Part shown: positions 1-8,619 of the stretch, in pieces
Numbering within the stretch: the stretch's first letter is position 1
Layout: each line of letters begins with the position of its first letter
Source of the DNA: an uncultured Collinsella sp.
GTDB lineage: Bacteria; Actinomycetota; Coriobacteriia; Coriobacteriales; Coriobacteriaceae
NCBI GenBank assembly: GCA_900540935.1
Contig: UQHW01000006.1
Coordinates: forward strand, 24,168-88,167
DNA: 64,000 nucleotides
Direction of reading: 5' to 3'
The notes under the pieces: generated by a model
Told to the model about the DNA's origin: nothing
The model's input: the letters and a program-made list of their open reading frames with translations, nothing else
The model's database searches: none
Translations under genes and position numbers: made by a program

Positions 1-16
1 TGGTGGTTTTTGGTCT

Positions 17-234
17 GTCTCGATCTGTAACATCTGGTCCGTTAAAAGTGGGCCTGGTGTTACAGATTTAGGTTTTCGATTCGGGTGTCTTCTGTTCGTC
101 TCGATTTGTAACAGATAGAGCTCTATTTGCCGAGTAGATGTTACAGATTGAGACAAACGGGTGCCGCTGAACAATTCGTCTCGATTTGTAACATCTGGAG
201 CCAGAAACGGTCGATAGATGTTACAGATTGAGAC
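17..234. repeat. three tandem ~80-bp palindromic units
   Basis: Three units start at 17, 98 and 178. Each has a left arm of the type TCTCGATTTGTAACATCTGG and, 39 bp after the left-arm start, a right arm of the type GATGTTACAGATTGAGAC (56-72 degenerate, 137-154, 217-234). Arms are separated by about 18-20 bp. The last two units have nearly perfect arms, the first is decayed. The block lies about 180 bp upstream of clpB and codes for nothing. It could be a REP-type element or a cluster of regulator sites. Function is unknown. Confidence 0.8.
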
Positions 235-296
235 GGTAGCGCACCTGTGCGGCGGCGGGCCGACATCTTTACCCCTATCTTTCAATCACTCAGAAA

Positions 297-332
297 ATCT
301 TATATATAGAGACTTAGATTTGTGTATAAGAT
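297..332. promoter_or_regulatory. inverted repeat in the clpB promoter region
   Basis: A perfect 8-bp inverted repeat, ATCTTATA (297-304) and TATAAGAT (325-332), sits in an AT-rich stretch 79 bp before clpB. Position and base composition fit a promoter or operator. I do not see a clear CIRCE element or an HspR HAIR site (CTTGAGT-N7-ACTCAAG), which would be the expected controls of an actinobacterial clpB. A separate GC hairpin (372-389) lies in the leader just before the ribosome binding site. Confidence 0.35.
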
Positions 333-410
333 CGTGCAAAGCTGGCAACAATACTTCTCGAACAACGTGAAGCCGCCCCGTAGGGCGGCCACCCCAAGAG
401 AGGTGATTCC

Positions 411-3038
411 ATGAGAATCGATAAGCTAGCAATGACGTCGCGCGAGGCGCTGCAGACCGCCATGAGTACGGCTGCCGACGCGCAGGCCGGCGCGGTGGAG
501 CCGATTCACCTGCTGTCTGCCCTGCTTGGTGCCGGTGAGCGCAACATCTCCGTGATTATCGAGCGCATCGGTGCCGACCCGGCTCAGCTCGCACGCTCCA
601 CGCAGGATGCCATCGACCACGCGCCCAAGGTTTCGGGCGAGGGCCAGCAGATGGGCCTGTCCAACGAGCTTGTCCGCGTCATCGAGAAGGCCGAGAAGAA
701 GGCCACCAAGATGGGCGACAGCTTTGTAGTGACTGAGCATCTGCTGATGGCGCTTGCCGAGGACAAGGGCGAGGCGGGCCGCGTGTTGCGCGACGCCGGC
801 GTCACCAAGGAGCGCATCGAGCAAGTCTACGAGGAGCTGCGTGGCGATGACCGCGTGACGTCTGCCGAGGACAAGACTCAGTTTGAGGCACTGGAGCAGT
901 ACGGTCGCAACATCTGCGACCTGGCCCGCGCCGGCAAGCTCGACCCGGTCATCGGTCGTACCGATGAGATTCGCCGCACCATCCAGGTCCTGTCCCGTCG
1001 CACCAAGAACAACCCCGTGCTCATCGGTGAGCCGGGCGTCGGCAAGACGGCCATCGTCGAGGGCATCGCCCAGCGTATCGTGGCCGGCGACGTGCCGAGC
1101 ACCCTGCGCGACCGCGACCTTATCGAGCTCGACATGAGCGCGCTGGTCGCCGGCGCCAAGTACCGCGGCGAGTTCGAGGACCGCTTGAAGGCCGTGCTCA
1201 AGGAAGTGCAAAAGTCCGAGGGCAAGGTCATCCTGTTCATCGATGAGCTCCATACCATCGTGGGCGCGGGTGCCACCGAGGGCTCCATGGACGCCGGCAA
1301 CATCCTCAAGCCGGCGCTCGCCCGTGGCGACCTGCATGCGATCGGCGCGACCACGCTCGACGAATACCGCAAGTACATCGAGAAGGACGCGGCGCTCGCC
1401 CGTCGTTTCCAGACCGTTATGGTGAGTGAGCCTACCGTCGAGGACACCATTTCGATCCTGCGTGGTCTGAAGGAGAAGTACGAGATCTTCCACGGCGTGC
1501 ATATCACCGATAGCGCGCTCGTGGCAGCTGCCGACCTTTCCGATCGCTACATCGCCGACCGCTTCCTGCCCGACAAGGCCATCGATTTGGTCGATGAGGC
1601 GGCAAGCCGCCTGCGCATGGAACTCGACAGCATGCCGGTCGAGATCGACGCCACCACGCGTCAGCTCACTCAGCTGCAGATCGAGGAACAGGCGCTCATG
1701 AAAGAGACCGATGACGCCTCCAAGGAGCGTCTGGAGGCCCTGCGCCAGGAGATTGCCGAGGTCCAGGAAAAGCTCAACGTGCAAAAGGCTGGCTGGCTCA
1801 ACCAAAAGAACGCCATCGACCACGTGCAGGAGCTCAAGGGCAAGCTCGATGAGGCAAAGAGCGAGGAGGAGCGTGCGACGCGCAACGGCGATTTGGGTCG
1901 TGCGTCCGAGCTGCGCTACTCCGTGATTCCGGGTCTGCAGCAGCAGATTCAGGATTCCGAGGCTGCGCTCGAGGCGCAAAAGCAGCAGGACGGCGAGGGC
2001 CTCAACGAGCAGGTGACCTCCGATGAGATCGCCGAGGTCGTGAGTGCCTGGACCGGCGTGCCCGTGTCCAAGATGATGCAGGGCGAGCTCGACAAGCTGA
2101 AGGGCCTGGAGGGTGAGCTGCATAAGCGCGTCATCGGCCAGGACGAGGCCGTCTCCGCCGTCGCCGCGGCTGTGCGCCGCAGCCGTGCGGGCCTCTCCGA
2201 TCCGGACAAGCCCATCGGCAGCTTCTTCTTCCTGGGCCCCACCGGCGTGGGCAAGACCGAGCTCGCCAAGGCACTTGCCGAGTGCCTGTTCGACGACGAG
2301 CGCGCGCTCGTGCGTATCGACATGTCCGAGTACATGGAGAAGTTCAGCGTCCAGCGTCTGATCGGTGCGCCCCCGGGATACGTGGGTTACGACGAGGGCG
2401 GCCAGCTCACTGAGGCCGTGCGCCGTCGTCCGTACTCCGTGATCTTGCTCGACGAGATGGAGAAGGCCCATCCAGATGTCTTCAACGTGCTGCTGCAGGT
2501 GCTCGACGACGGCCGTCTGACCGATGGCCAGGGTCGCCAGGTGTCCTTCAAGAACACGATTATCATCATGACGTCCAACGTGGGCTCCAAAGCCATCGCC
2601 GATCTGTCCGGTAAGGACGAGGAGGAGATGCGCCATCAGGTCGACGCTGCCATGGCTCAGACCTTCCGCCCCGAGTTCCTCAACCGTATCGACGACATCG
2701 TGGTGTTCCATCCGCTCGGCATGGCGCAGATCGAGAAGATCGTCGACATCCAGCTTGCCGACGTCCGCGCGCGTCTGGCCAAGGAGCGCATGACGCTTGC
2801 CATCACCCCGGCGGCCAAGCAGATGCTCGCCGTGGGCGGCCTGGACCCGGTCTTTGGCGCCCGTCCGCTCAAGCGTCTGGTCCAGCGCGAGGTCGTGGAC
2901 GCCATCGCCGCCGCCATCATCGACGGCACGGTGCGCGAGGGCGATCAGGTGACGGTCGATGTCGATAAGGACGGCGGCTTTACCGTCGTGTGCGATAACA
3001 CGCCGGCGGCCACCTACGAGGTCCCCGATGCCGAGTAG
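411..3038 (+). CDS. clpB: ATP-dependent disaggregase ClpB
   Basis: ClpB is the cytoplasmic Hsp100 ring ATPase that works with DnaK to pull proteins out of aggregates. The 875-residue length is normal for the family. An N-terminal Clp_N double repeat is followed by the first AAA+ module with Walker A GEPGVGKT near residue 206 and Walker B ILFIDELHTI near 275. A long coiled-coil middle domain of about residues 415-540 marks it as ClpB and not ClpA or ClpC. The second AAA+ module has GPTGVGKT near 609 and ends in the ClpB small C-terminal domain. ATG at 411 follows GAGAGGTG with good spacing. The gene stands alone between an AT-rich promoter region and a strong terminator. Confidence 0.97.
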   Translation: MRIDKLAMTSREALQTAMSTAADAQAGAVEPIHLLSALLGAGERNISVIIERIGADPAQLARSTQDAIDHAPKVSGEGQQMGLSNELVRVIEKAEKKATKMGDSFVVTEHLLMALAEDKGEAGRVLRDAGVTKERIEQVYEELRGDDRVTSAEDKTQFEALEQYGRNICDLARAGKLDPVIGRTDEIRRTIQVLSRRTKNNPVLIGEPGVGKTAIVEGIAQRIVAGDVPSTLRDRDLIELDMSALVAGAKYRGEFEDRLKAVLKEVQKSEGKVILFIDELHTIVGAGATEGSMDAGNILKPALARGDLHAIGATTLDEYRKYIEKDAALARRFQTVMVSEPTVEDTISILRGLKEKYEIFHGVHITDSALVAAADLSDRYIADRFLPDKAIDLVDEAASRLRMELDSMPVEIDATTRQLTQLQIEEQALMKETDDASKERLEALRQEIAEVQEKLNVQKAGWLNQKNAIDHVQELKGKLDEAKSEEERATRNGDLGRASELRYSVIPGLQQQIQDSEAALEAQKQQDGEGLNEQVTSDEIAEVVSAWTGVPVSKMMQGELDKLKGLEGELHKRVIGQDEAVSAVAAAVRRSRAGLSDPDKPIGSFFFLGPTGVGKTELAKALAECLFDDERALVRIDMSEYMEKFSVQRLIGAPPGYVGYDEGGQLTEAVRRRPYSVILLDEMEKAHPDVFNVLLQVLDDGRLTDGQGRQVSFKNTIIIMTSNVGSKAIADLSGKDEEEMRHQVDAAMAQTFRPEFLNRIDDIVVFHPLGMAQIEKIVDIQLADVRARLAKERMTLAITPAAKQMLAVGGLDPVFGARPLKRLVQREVVDAIAAAIIDGTVREGDQVTVDVDKDGGFTVVCDNTPAATYEVPDAE

Positions 3039-3083
3039 ATTTTTGGGACATGCCTTAAAATCTGCCAGCCGTTTCTAAACGCC

Positions 3084-3120
3084 AAGGGCGGCGGATCCAA
3101 TTGGGTCCGCCGCCCTTTTT
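3084..3120 (+). terminator. rho-independent terminator of clpB
   Basis: A GC-rich stem (arms AAGGGCGGCGGATCC at 3084-3098 and GGGTCCGCCGCCCTT at 3103-3117, one mismatch) is followed by a run of T residues. It lies 45 bp after the clpB stop codon. Confidence 0.9.
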
Positions 3121-3172
3121 CGTGCGACAATCGATGATGTCGAGCACGATTGCATGGCAAGGAGATATGCAG

Positions 3173-3367
3173 ATGATAGACAAGAACAAGACGAACACGT
3201 CGGCGACCGATGCTGCACCCGCCGCACCCAAGCCTGCACCTAAGCCGGCGCCCAAGCCGCGCGATCCCTACATTCGCGCCGAGAACGAGGACGATGACGG
3301 CTACGATCCCTACAGCGATCGCCGCCCCGAGCGTGAGCCGATGTTCGAAGCCGATCCGTGGCGCTGA
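3173..3367 (+). CDS. small proline/alanine-rich acidic hypothetical protein
   Basis: A 64-residue protein of unknown function. The N-terminal half has a Lys-Pro-Ala-Pro repeat (APKPAPKPAPKPRDP) and the C-terminal half is acidic and charged, ending EADPWR. There is no signal peptide or membrane segment, so a soluble, probably unstructured protein is likely. AAGGAGAT at 3159-3166 favours ATG at 3173 over ATG at 3167, which would be only two bases from the GGAG. It sits between the clpB terminator and a long palindrome. Coding status rests on the ribosome binding site and codon use. Confidence 0.6.
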   Translation: MIDKNKTNTSATDAAPAAPKPAPKPAPKPRDPYIRAENEDDDGYDPYSDRRPEREPMFEADPWR

Positions 3368-3391
3368 GTGCCACCCAAAAGGCCACCAATA

Positions 3392-3458
3392 AGTTGCGGT
3401 GAAATAGGGACTGTTTTGCAGTTTGACCAGCAAAAACAGTCCCTATTTCACCGCAACT
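3392..3458. repeat. long perfect palindrome, AGTTGCGGTGAAATAG family
   Basis: Perfect 26-bp arms at 3392-3417 and 3433-3458, beginning AGTTGCGGTGAAATAG and enclosing 15 bp. It lies 24 bp after a stop codon. A related palindrome occurs at 15782-15850. The remaining bases to 3619 hold only a weak CCCCG/CGGGG pairing and no gene. Confidence 0.85.
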
Positions 3459-3619
3459 GCGTTAGGGATTTTTCTGCAGGGGAGGGTAGTCAAAAAAGCC
3501 CCGTCCCAAATTGACTGCCCGGGGAGTCGCATTCGAGCTCGGTTGTCCTCTTAGCCACTCGATATCCTTCGGAGCAATAATAGTGAAAAAACTTGCTTAA
3601 GTGTTAATCAAGCTACACA

Positions 3620-3681
3620 CAATCTTGCTCTCTAATTAATCAAGAATCAGTATAATTTTGATTAGCTAGAGAGCAAGATTG
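3620..3681. promoter_or_regulatory. 24-bp inverted repeat around a TATAAT box, upstream of the ATPase gene
   Basis: Arms CAATCTTGCTCTCT... (3620-3643) and ...AGAGAGCAAGATTG (3658-3681) match at 22 of 24 positions. They enclose an AT-rich loop that contains TATAAT (3651-3656). The second arm ends 7 bp before the start codon and includes the ribosome binding site region. A repressor bound to the DNA, or an RNA hairpin hiding the site, could control the gene. Confidence 0.6.
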
Positions 3682-3688
3682 GAGAATC

Positions 3689-5041
3689 ATGGCATTCAAC
3701 GACTTGATCGCCCAGAAAATAAAGGACTTTGAACAGCAGGGGGTTCCGCAGGTCTTTGAGCGAGATCTTGATCTGGAAAACCCACAGGAGCCAAAGCGCG
3801 ACAACATCGTAAATGTGGTTGTGGGGGCCCGCCGTTGTGGAAAGACGTATCGCCTGTATCAGGAGATGCAGCGGCTTCAGGGCCGGGGCGTCGAGCTTGA
3901 CCGGATGCTTTACTTTAATTTTGAGGACGAGCGCTTGCGCCCGTATGAGTCATCGCTGCTGGCGGACGTGCTCGACACGTTCTATGCGCTGTATCCTGCT
4001 GCTCGAACCGAGGGCGCTTACATTTTCTTTGACGAGATCCAGGAAATTCCCGAATGGGGTGCGTTTCTGCGGCGTGTAGTCGATACGGAGAAAGCGACCG
4101 TCTATGTGACGGGATCTTCTTCTAAGATGCTGTCCTCAGAGCTTAAGAGCGAGTTCAGGGGTCGTTCTCTTATACGGGAGCTTTTTCCGTTGAGTTTTTC
4201 GGAATACGTTCGGTATAAGACGGGGAGCGTTTTCGAGCCAGATGCGACCTTTTCCCCAAGCGATGCGGCGCTGCTTCGACATCATCTGATCGGATATCTT
4301 GAACGAGGGGGATTCATCGCGACGCTTGAGCAGACGCCCGCAGACGCGATTCAGCTGCTACAGGAATATGCTTCGCGAACGGTCGCTATGGACGTCATTG
4401 AGCGTTACGACGTCAAGAACCCTCGCCTGGCATCGCTGTTCTTGACGCGGTGTATGGCATCTTCGGGACGAGAGCTGTCAGTGAACAAAGTGTACAACGA
4501 GTTCAAGAGCAGACAGATACCCGTCAGTCGTAATTCGCTCAGCGATTTACTTGAGTATTATGAGGATGCCTACCTGTTATTTTCTGTGCCGGAGTTCACG
4601 CGTTCATTGGCAAATAACATGCGGTCTGCGTCTAAGGTCTACGCTGTCGACCCTGCGATGTTTGGAGCATTCTCTCCCGCATCAGCATTGGACCAGGGCC
4701 AGAGGCTCGAGACCGCAGTGTTCAATGCGCTAAGAAGAAGGACTCCCGCGGTGAGGACCGGCTCGGTCTGCCGCCTGCTGATCAAAGAGAAGAGCAAAAG
4801 CCATGAGGTGGACTTTGTGGCTGGGGACGCACTTCTCATGCGGGCTTATAGCCTGATTCAGGTGAGTGTGGATATGGCAAGTGAGAAAACGCGCGAGCGC
4901 GAAATTGCCGCGCTTGATGCCTCGATGGCCCAGTTCGATCTTGGCGAGTCGGCAATCGTTACCATGGATGAGCAGGCCGATATTCCATGCGAACACGGTG
5001 TGGTACACGTTGTGCCCGCATGGAAGTGGCTCCTTGCCTAA
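3689..5041 (+). CDS. ATP-binding protein, AAA_14/DUF4143 family
   Basis: A 450-residue P-loop ATPase of the AAA_14 plus DUF4143 type, common in anaerobes and of uncertain role. Walker A GARRCGKT is near residues 46-53 and Walker B YIFFDEIQEI near 111-120. The C-terminal part has the DUF4143 pattern and a nuclease-like tail with HEVDFVAGD near residue 372. Codon use is clearly AT-richer than in the neighbours and the promoter is AT-rich, which suggests acquisition by transfer. ATG at 3689 follows TTGGAGAATC. A second protein of this family is encoded at 41456-42817. Some relatives are thought to act in defence or toxin-antitoxin settings, but nothing here proves that. Confidence 0.85.
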   Translation: MAFNDLIAQKIKDFEQQGVPQVFERDLDLENPQEPKRDNIVNVVVGARRCGKTYRLYQEMQRLQGRGVELDRMLYFNFEDERLRPYESSLLADVLDTFYALYPAARTEGAYIFFDEIQEIPEWGAFLRRVVDTEKATVYVTGSSSKMLSSELKSEFRGRSLIRELFPLSFSEYVRYKTGSVFEPDATFSPSDAALLRHHLIGYLERGGFIATLEQTPADAIQLLQEYASRTVAMDVIERYDVKNPRLASLFLTRCMASSGRELSVNKVYNEFKSRQIPVSRNSLSDLLEYYEDAYLLFSVPEFTRSLANNMRSASKVYAVDPAMFGAFSPASALDQGQRLETAVFNALRRRTPAVRTGSVCRLLIKEKSKSHEVDFVAGDALLMRAYSLIQVSVDMASEKTREREIAALDASMAQFDLGESAIVTMDEQADIPCEHGVVHVVPAWKWLLA

Positions 5042-5056
5042 TCATCTACGGATCGT

Positions 5057-5078
5057 GGGGCCAGGACCTCCTGGCCCC
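5057..5078. terminator. hairpin between convergent genes
   Basis: GGGGCCAGG-ACCT-CCTGGCCCC forms a 9-bp perfect stem 15 bp after the ATPase stop and before the leftward gene's stop. The T tract is short, so it is a probable shared terminator. Confidence 0.6.
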
Positions 5079-5113
5079 TTCATCATGGTTGGGGAGCACC
5101 TTGCTGCGCCCGG

Positions 5114-6595
5114 CTAGTCCTGGGCTTTGATGCTCGGCAGCAGGATCTGCGCGAGGTAGTCGGTCTCGAGTTTGGTCGCGGCGTCGGCTTTGCCGTCTTT
5201 GCCGACCAGTACGTTCTTGATCTGGCTATAGGTGTAGCGGTTGCCGGTCGTAAGCTCGACAAGCTCAATGGCCGTGTCCATGGGGTAGGTTGACACGGGG
5301 TTCTGCGTGCGCCCGTTGATGGTTTGCGGGATTACATACGGATAGACAGGACCGCTAGCGTAGACGGTATAACCGTTGCCGAGGTTTGCCGCACCCAAAA
5401 CCGCGTCGCCCTCATCGGGCGTAAAGCTCTCGCCCTCGCGCACCGCGACGAGCGTCACGAGCGGTGTGTTGGTGTCGCCGTCCAGATAAATGCACAGCGT
5501 GCTGCCGTTTTGCCAAGTCGCGACTTTGCCGTACCACTCAACGGGAATATCGAGCTGATACAGGTCCGTTGCCTTATGTCGAGCATCGGCGTCGCGGGCC
5601 GCCTGTGCCTCGCGGGAGCTCACGGCGTTGACGGCGGCGTCACGGCGCGCGGTTGCCGCCTGCTGGAGCACCTTTGCGACCGCGGCGGAGTTCACCCCGC
5701 CTTCCTCGGCATACTTGGCGGCGGCATCGATCTGGTCGTCAGTCACCGTGTCGGCCGAAGGCACCTTGAGCTTAAAGGTGGCCTGGGCACTCAAATCCTG
5801 CCCATCGCTCTTAATGGTGACCTGCGCCTTGGTGGTCGGGACAGTGTAGATGGTGCCGTCTTCCGCGATGGGGGATCCAGCAATGGAGAGCGTGTAATCG
5901 CCGGGCAGCAGTTTGATGCCACGGCCGTGCTCGTCAACATAGAGTGTTTCGCTCACGGAAGAACCGTCGGAATCCTGCCCACTCACCTGCACGGGAATCT
6001 TGGAGCCGGCGGAACAGTCGAGCCCCGCGGCGTGTACGCCAATCTGCACCGACATCATCGTGTGGGCATTGGCGGCGGTGATGGCAGCCTGCTCTTGCCG
6101 GTATCCGTTCCAGGCGGCATAGCCTGCGCCGCCGGCGACGAGCGCGACGGCCACGACACCGGCGACCATCAGATTGCGGCGCTTGGGCGACATCTTGCGA
6201 TGGCGAACCTCGGCCTCGCGTGCTGAGGGAACGGACGGTAGGGGGATATCGCCCATGGCGATGGTCTCGTCCACGGCAGGCGCAGAGCCCAGGCCGGGAA
6301 GCTCGCGGGTCAGCGAATCTTCGGCCGGCAAGCTGTCGAGCAAGATGGTTTCCTCGCTCGTGTCGGATTCGGGCTGGTCGTCGGCCTCGCTATCGTCCTC
6401 TTCGGCTTCGTCAGGAGCGTCTTTGGCGTCGCTGCCTTCGTCCTCAGTGTCTTCGTACACCTCGTCCTGCGCGTCGACGGCCGAATCGCTAAACGAGAGC
6501 TCGTCTAGCGCGATCCGGTCAAGGCTCTCCAGGGCTTCGGCACATGCTTCCGCATCCTGGGCCGCATCCTCGCGGCCATACGTCTCATCGCTCAT
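5114..6595 (-). CDS. membrane-anchored extracytoplasmic protein of unknown function
   Basis: A 493-residue protein. The first 145 residues are strongly acidic and low in complexity, rich in Glu, Asp and Ser. A basic stretch (RHRKMSPKRRN) and one membrane segment (LMVAGVVAVALVAGGAGYAAW) follow, so the acidic part should be cytoplasmic and the last 330 residues outside. The outer part has a beta-rich region, an alanine-rich helical stretch and a C-terminal globular region. I do not recognise a family. ATG at 6595 is chosen over an upstream in-frame ATG because TGGGGGATAT precedes it. The acidic N-terminus with a single anchor resembles PASTA-type or FHA-binding actinobacterial proteins in style only. 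Confidence 0.8.
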   Translation of the reverse strand: MSDETYGREDAAQDAEACAEALESLDRIALDELSFSDSAVDAQDEVYEDTEDEGSDAKDAPDEAEEDDSEADDQPESDTSEETILLDSLPAEDSLTRELPGLGSAPAVDETIAMGDIPLPSVPSAREAEVRHRKMSPKRRNLMVAGVVAVALVAGGAGYAAWNGYRQEQAAITAANAHTMMSVQIGVHAAGLDCSAGSKIPVQVSGQDSDGSSVSETLYVDEHGRGIKLLPGDYTLSIAGSPIAEDGTIYTVPTTKAQVTIKSDGQDLSAQATFKLKVPSADTVTDDQIDAAAKYAEEGGVNSAAVAKVLQQAATARRDAAVNAVSSREAQAARDADARHKATDLYQLDIPVEWYGKVATWQNGSTLCIYLDGDTNTPLVTLVAVREGESFTPDEGDAVLGAANLGNGYTVYASGPVYPYVIPQTINGRTQNPVSTYPMDTAIELVELTTGNRYTYSQIKNVLVGKDGKADAATKLETDYLAQILLPSIKAQD

Positions 6596-6716
6596 ATATC
6601 CCCCAATGCAATATCGGCTCAACACTGTACCCAAAAATGGAGCCATATAAAGCGCATACGAAATATAAGATCCGATTTAACCTGAGCACATCGTTCGGCC
6701 GCATCCTCGCGGCAGC

Positions 6717-6757
6717 AAAAGGCCCCCGGAACGCGAACGAATCACATTCCGGGGGCT
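6717..6757 (-). terminator. terminator of the DUF5692 gene
   Basis: On the minus strand, AGCCCCCGGAA pairs with TTCCGGGGGCC and is followed by TTTT. It lies about 70 bp after the leftward gene ending at 6828. The rest of 6596-6827 holds no gene. Confidence 0.75.
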
Positions 6758-6827
6758 CTGCAATACGTTGCATTGCGCGGAGTCGGCCAGGCGGCTTCAC
6801 ATTCAAGCGGCGTTTGCACCGGGCATG

Positions 6828-7835
6828 TTACTCGGCGTGCGCGTAATCAACCTTGGCGCGGCGAGCGGTAGCCTTCTCCCAATCGCTGGTGCCCTCAAAG
6901 ACATCCTGCTTGTAGGGATTGCGGCCGAGCTTTTTGGCGCGGTAGGCGATGTAGATGATCGCGGCGACGTTGGCGACCAGTGCGGCGATCGAGACCGCGG
7001 TAGCGGCGCCGGGGTCGAGCGTGGAGTGGGTCACAAAGATGGACTCCTCCTGGAAATACGGGAATACCTGGGCAAACATGCACCAAATAGCCAGCGTAAA
7101 GGCGCGGTTCTGGATCCAGCCGCCCTTGTTCCAGATAAAGGCGGCGACGGTGGGTGCCAGCAGCAGCGCAAAGCCGCAGAACCAGGAGTGGGTGGGCAGG
7201 CAGTTGTAGGTGTAGCAAAAGTTCCAGATATCGTAGGCGATAATATAGACCCAGGTCATATCGGGCCACAGCATGTCGGTCTGATCCTCGGAGGCGTAGA
7301 CGCTCCACCAACCGGTCATGCAGAAGATGTTGATGATACCGGCGATGCCGTTGAACACGTTGTTCCAGCCGGCCAGCTGCGTAGCACCTTCGGAGGTGAC
7401 CCAGGTGGACTCACCCAGGACAAAGAAGTGATAGGCGCTCTCGAAGTCGGACACGACGGCGATCATGATGTTGATGGCGACGATCACAAACGGCCACGCG
7501 CGGAACCAATGCGCCTTGCCGATCTTTCCCCACTGGTACTTAATGGCAATGAAGCCCCAGCAACCAGCCAGCGCCGCGTATACCTTGGCGTAGTGGAACC
7601 AGCTGTTCTGGTACACATGGGTGGGGTTGGTGAGCGCCCACTCGGCACCCTGCGAGACGCCGATGGCGATGGCGACGCAGTAGATGGTCATGGCCAGCGG
7701 AGCCACGCCAAAGATGATTGCCGCGCCCAGCTTGGTGCGGCGGCCGACCTCGTTGAGCACGATCAGGCCGATAAAGACCATGGCCCATCCGGCCCAGTGG
7801 ATAAGGGTATCGCTACCCCAAACATCGAACAGCAT
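6828..7835 (-). CDS. polytopic membrane protein, DUF5692-like
   Basis: A 335-residue integral membrane protein with about nine hydrophobic segments spread over the whole length and a charged cytoplasmic tail (residues 300-335). It is unusually rich in Trp and aromatic residues inside the membrane, as in WGFIAIKYQWG and DIWNFCYTYN. From memory it resembles the DUF5692 family, which has no known function. A role in transport or electron transfer would be a guess. ATG at 7835 follows GAAAGGAGAGC. It is the second gene after tetR with a 63-bp gap, so both are probably transcribed together and controlled by that regulator. Confidence 0.75.
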   Translation of the reverse strand: MLFDVWGSDTLIHWAGWAMVFIGLIVLNEVGRRTKLGAAIIFGVAPLAMTIYCVAIAIGVSQGAEWALTNPTHVYQNSWFHYAKVYAALAGCWGFIAIKYQWGKIGKAHWFRAWPFVIVAINIMIAVVSDFESAYHFFVLGESTWVTSEGATQLAGWNNVFNGIAGIINIFCMTGWWSVYASEDQTDMLWPDMTWVYIIAYDIWNFCYTYNCLPTHSWFCGFALLLAPTVAAFIWNKGGWIQNRAFTLAIWCMFAQVFPYFQEESIFVTHSTLDPGAATAVSIAALVANVAAIIYIAYRAKKLGRNPYKQDVFEGTSDWEKATARRAKVDYAHAE

Positions 7836-7898
7836 GCTGCTCTCCTTTCACACGCCCGCGGCCCCTCTTCTGATCGCGGGCAGTTTGGCCAAATGTCG

Positions 7899-8561
7899 TC
7901 AGTTCTGGGGCTTGCGCTCCGGATACTTGGCGGTATAGCCCTCGATGTGGAGTGTCGAGGCGATGATTTCCTTGACCGTCTCGTCGGGCACATCGGGGTG
8001 CGTGCGGATATACATCAAAAGACCCATGATGAGGGTGTAGAACGTTTCGTAGACATGGTCGATGCGCAGCTCGTGGTGGGCGACAAAATCCACCACGGTG
8101 GTGTCGCAGATATACTGCGCCACGCGCTGGACCACGTTGTGCAAAAAGCCGCCGTAGAGCGCGCCGCTGTTGGAGGTCAGAGTGTGCGGCAGCTCGTGGC
8201 CGCTGGCGACCAGGCGCTTAAAGAGCGGGGCGACGGTGTCGAGCGCGCCCTCGATATCACCGACGGTGCGGTTGGCATTCCACTGCTCGAGCTCGGAGAT
8301 AAAACCGTCGATTGTCTCGTCCATGACGGCGGTGACGGCGGCGTCCATGTCGGCGAAGTAGTGGTAGAACAATGAACGCGTGCAGCCGGCTCGCTTGGTC
8401 ACGGCCGATACCGATAGGTGGGACACGCCCAGCTCGGAGCTTACGGTGCGCACGGCATCGAGGATCTCGCGACGGCGTTCGTCGCCCGTCAGGCGCTTTG
8501 CCGCGCTATCGGATGCGGGGACGGCATCGACCACAGAGGTACCTGCTGTGTTGTTGCCCAT
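7899..8561 (-). CDS. TetR/AcrR family transcriptional regulator
   Basis: A 220-residue repressor-type protein. Residues about 25-75 form the TetR helix-turn-helix, with the typical ending SLFYHYFADMDAAV after RAGCTR. The C-terminal three quarters is a helical ligand-binding domain that I cannot match to a specific effector. An N-terminal extension of about 25 residues is low in complexity. It is divergent from the 925-residue oxidoreductase and upstream of the DUF5692 gene. Two copies of TTGAC-N5-GTCAA lie in the shared intergenic region and are the likely operators for both transcripts. Confidence 0.93.
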   Translation of the reverse strand: MGNNTAGTSVVDAVPASDSAAKRLTGDERRREILDAVRTVSSELGVSHLSVSAVTKRAGCTRSLFYHYFADMDAAVTAVMDETIDGFISELEQWNANRTVGDIEGALDTVAPLFKRLVASGHELPHTLTSNSGALYGGFLHNVVQRVAQYICDTTVVDFVAHHELRIDHVYETFYTLIMGLLMYIRTHPDVPDETVKEIIASTLHIEGYTAKYPERKPQN

Positions 8562-8619
8562 GTTTTGCCGCCTTTCATCCTCTTTTGCCTGACCGTTCGC
8601 CTAACAGTCTTGAATATTG

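Noticed and set aside
17..234. CRISPR array or iteron origin
   Set aside because: Units are internally palindromic and near identical throughout, so there are no spacers; no rep or dnaA gene is near.
426..2711. Long minus-strand open frame opposite clpB
   Set aside because: Antisense shadow with His/Leu-rich composition; clpB is certain on the plus strand.
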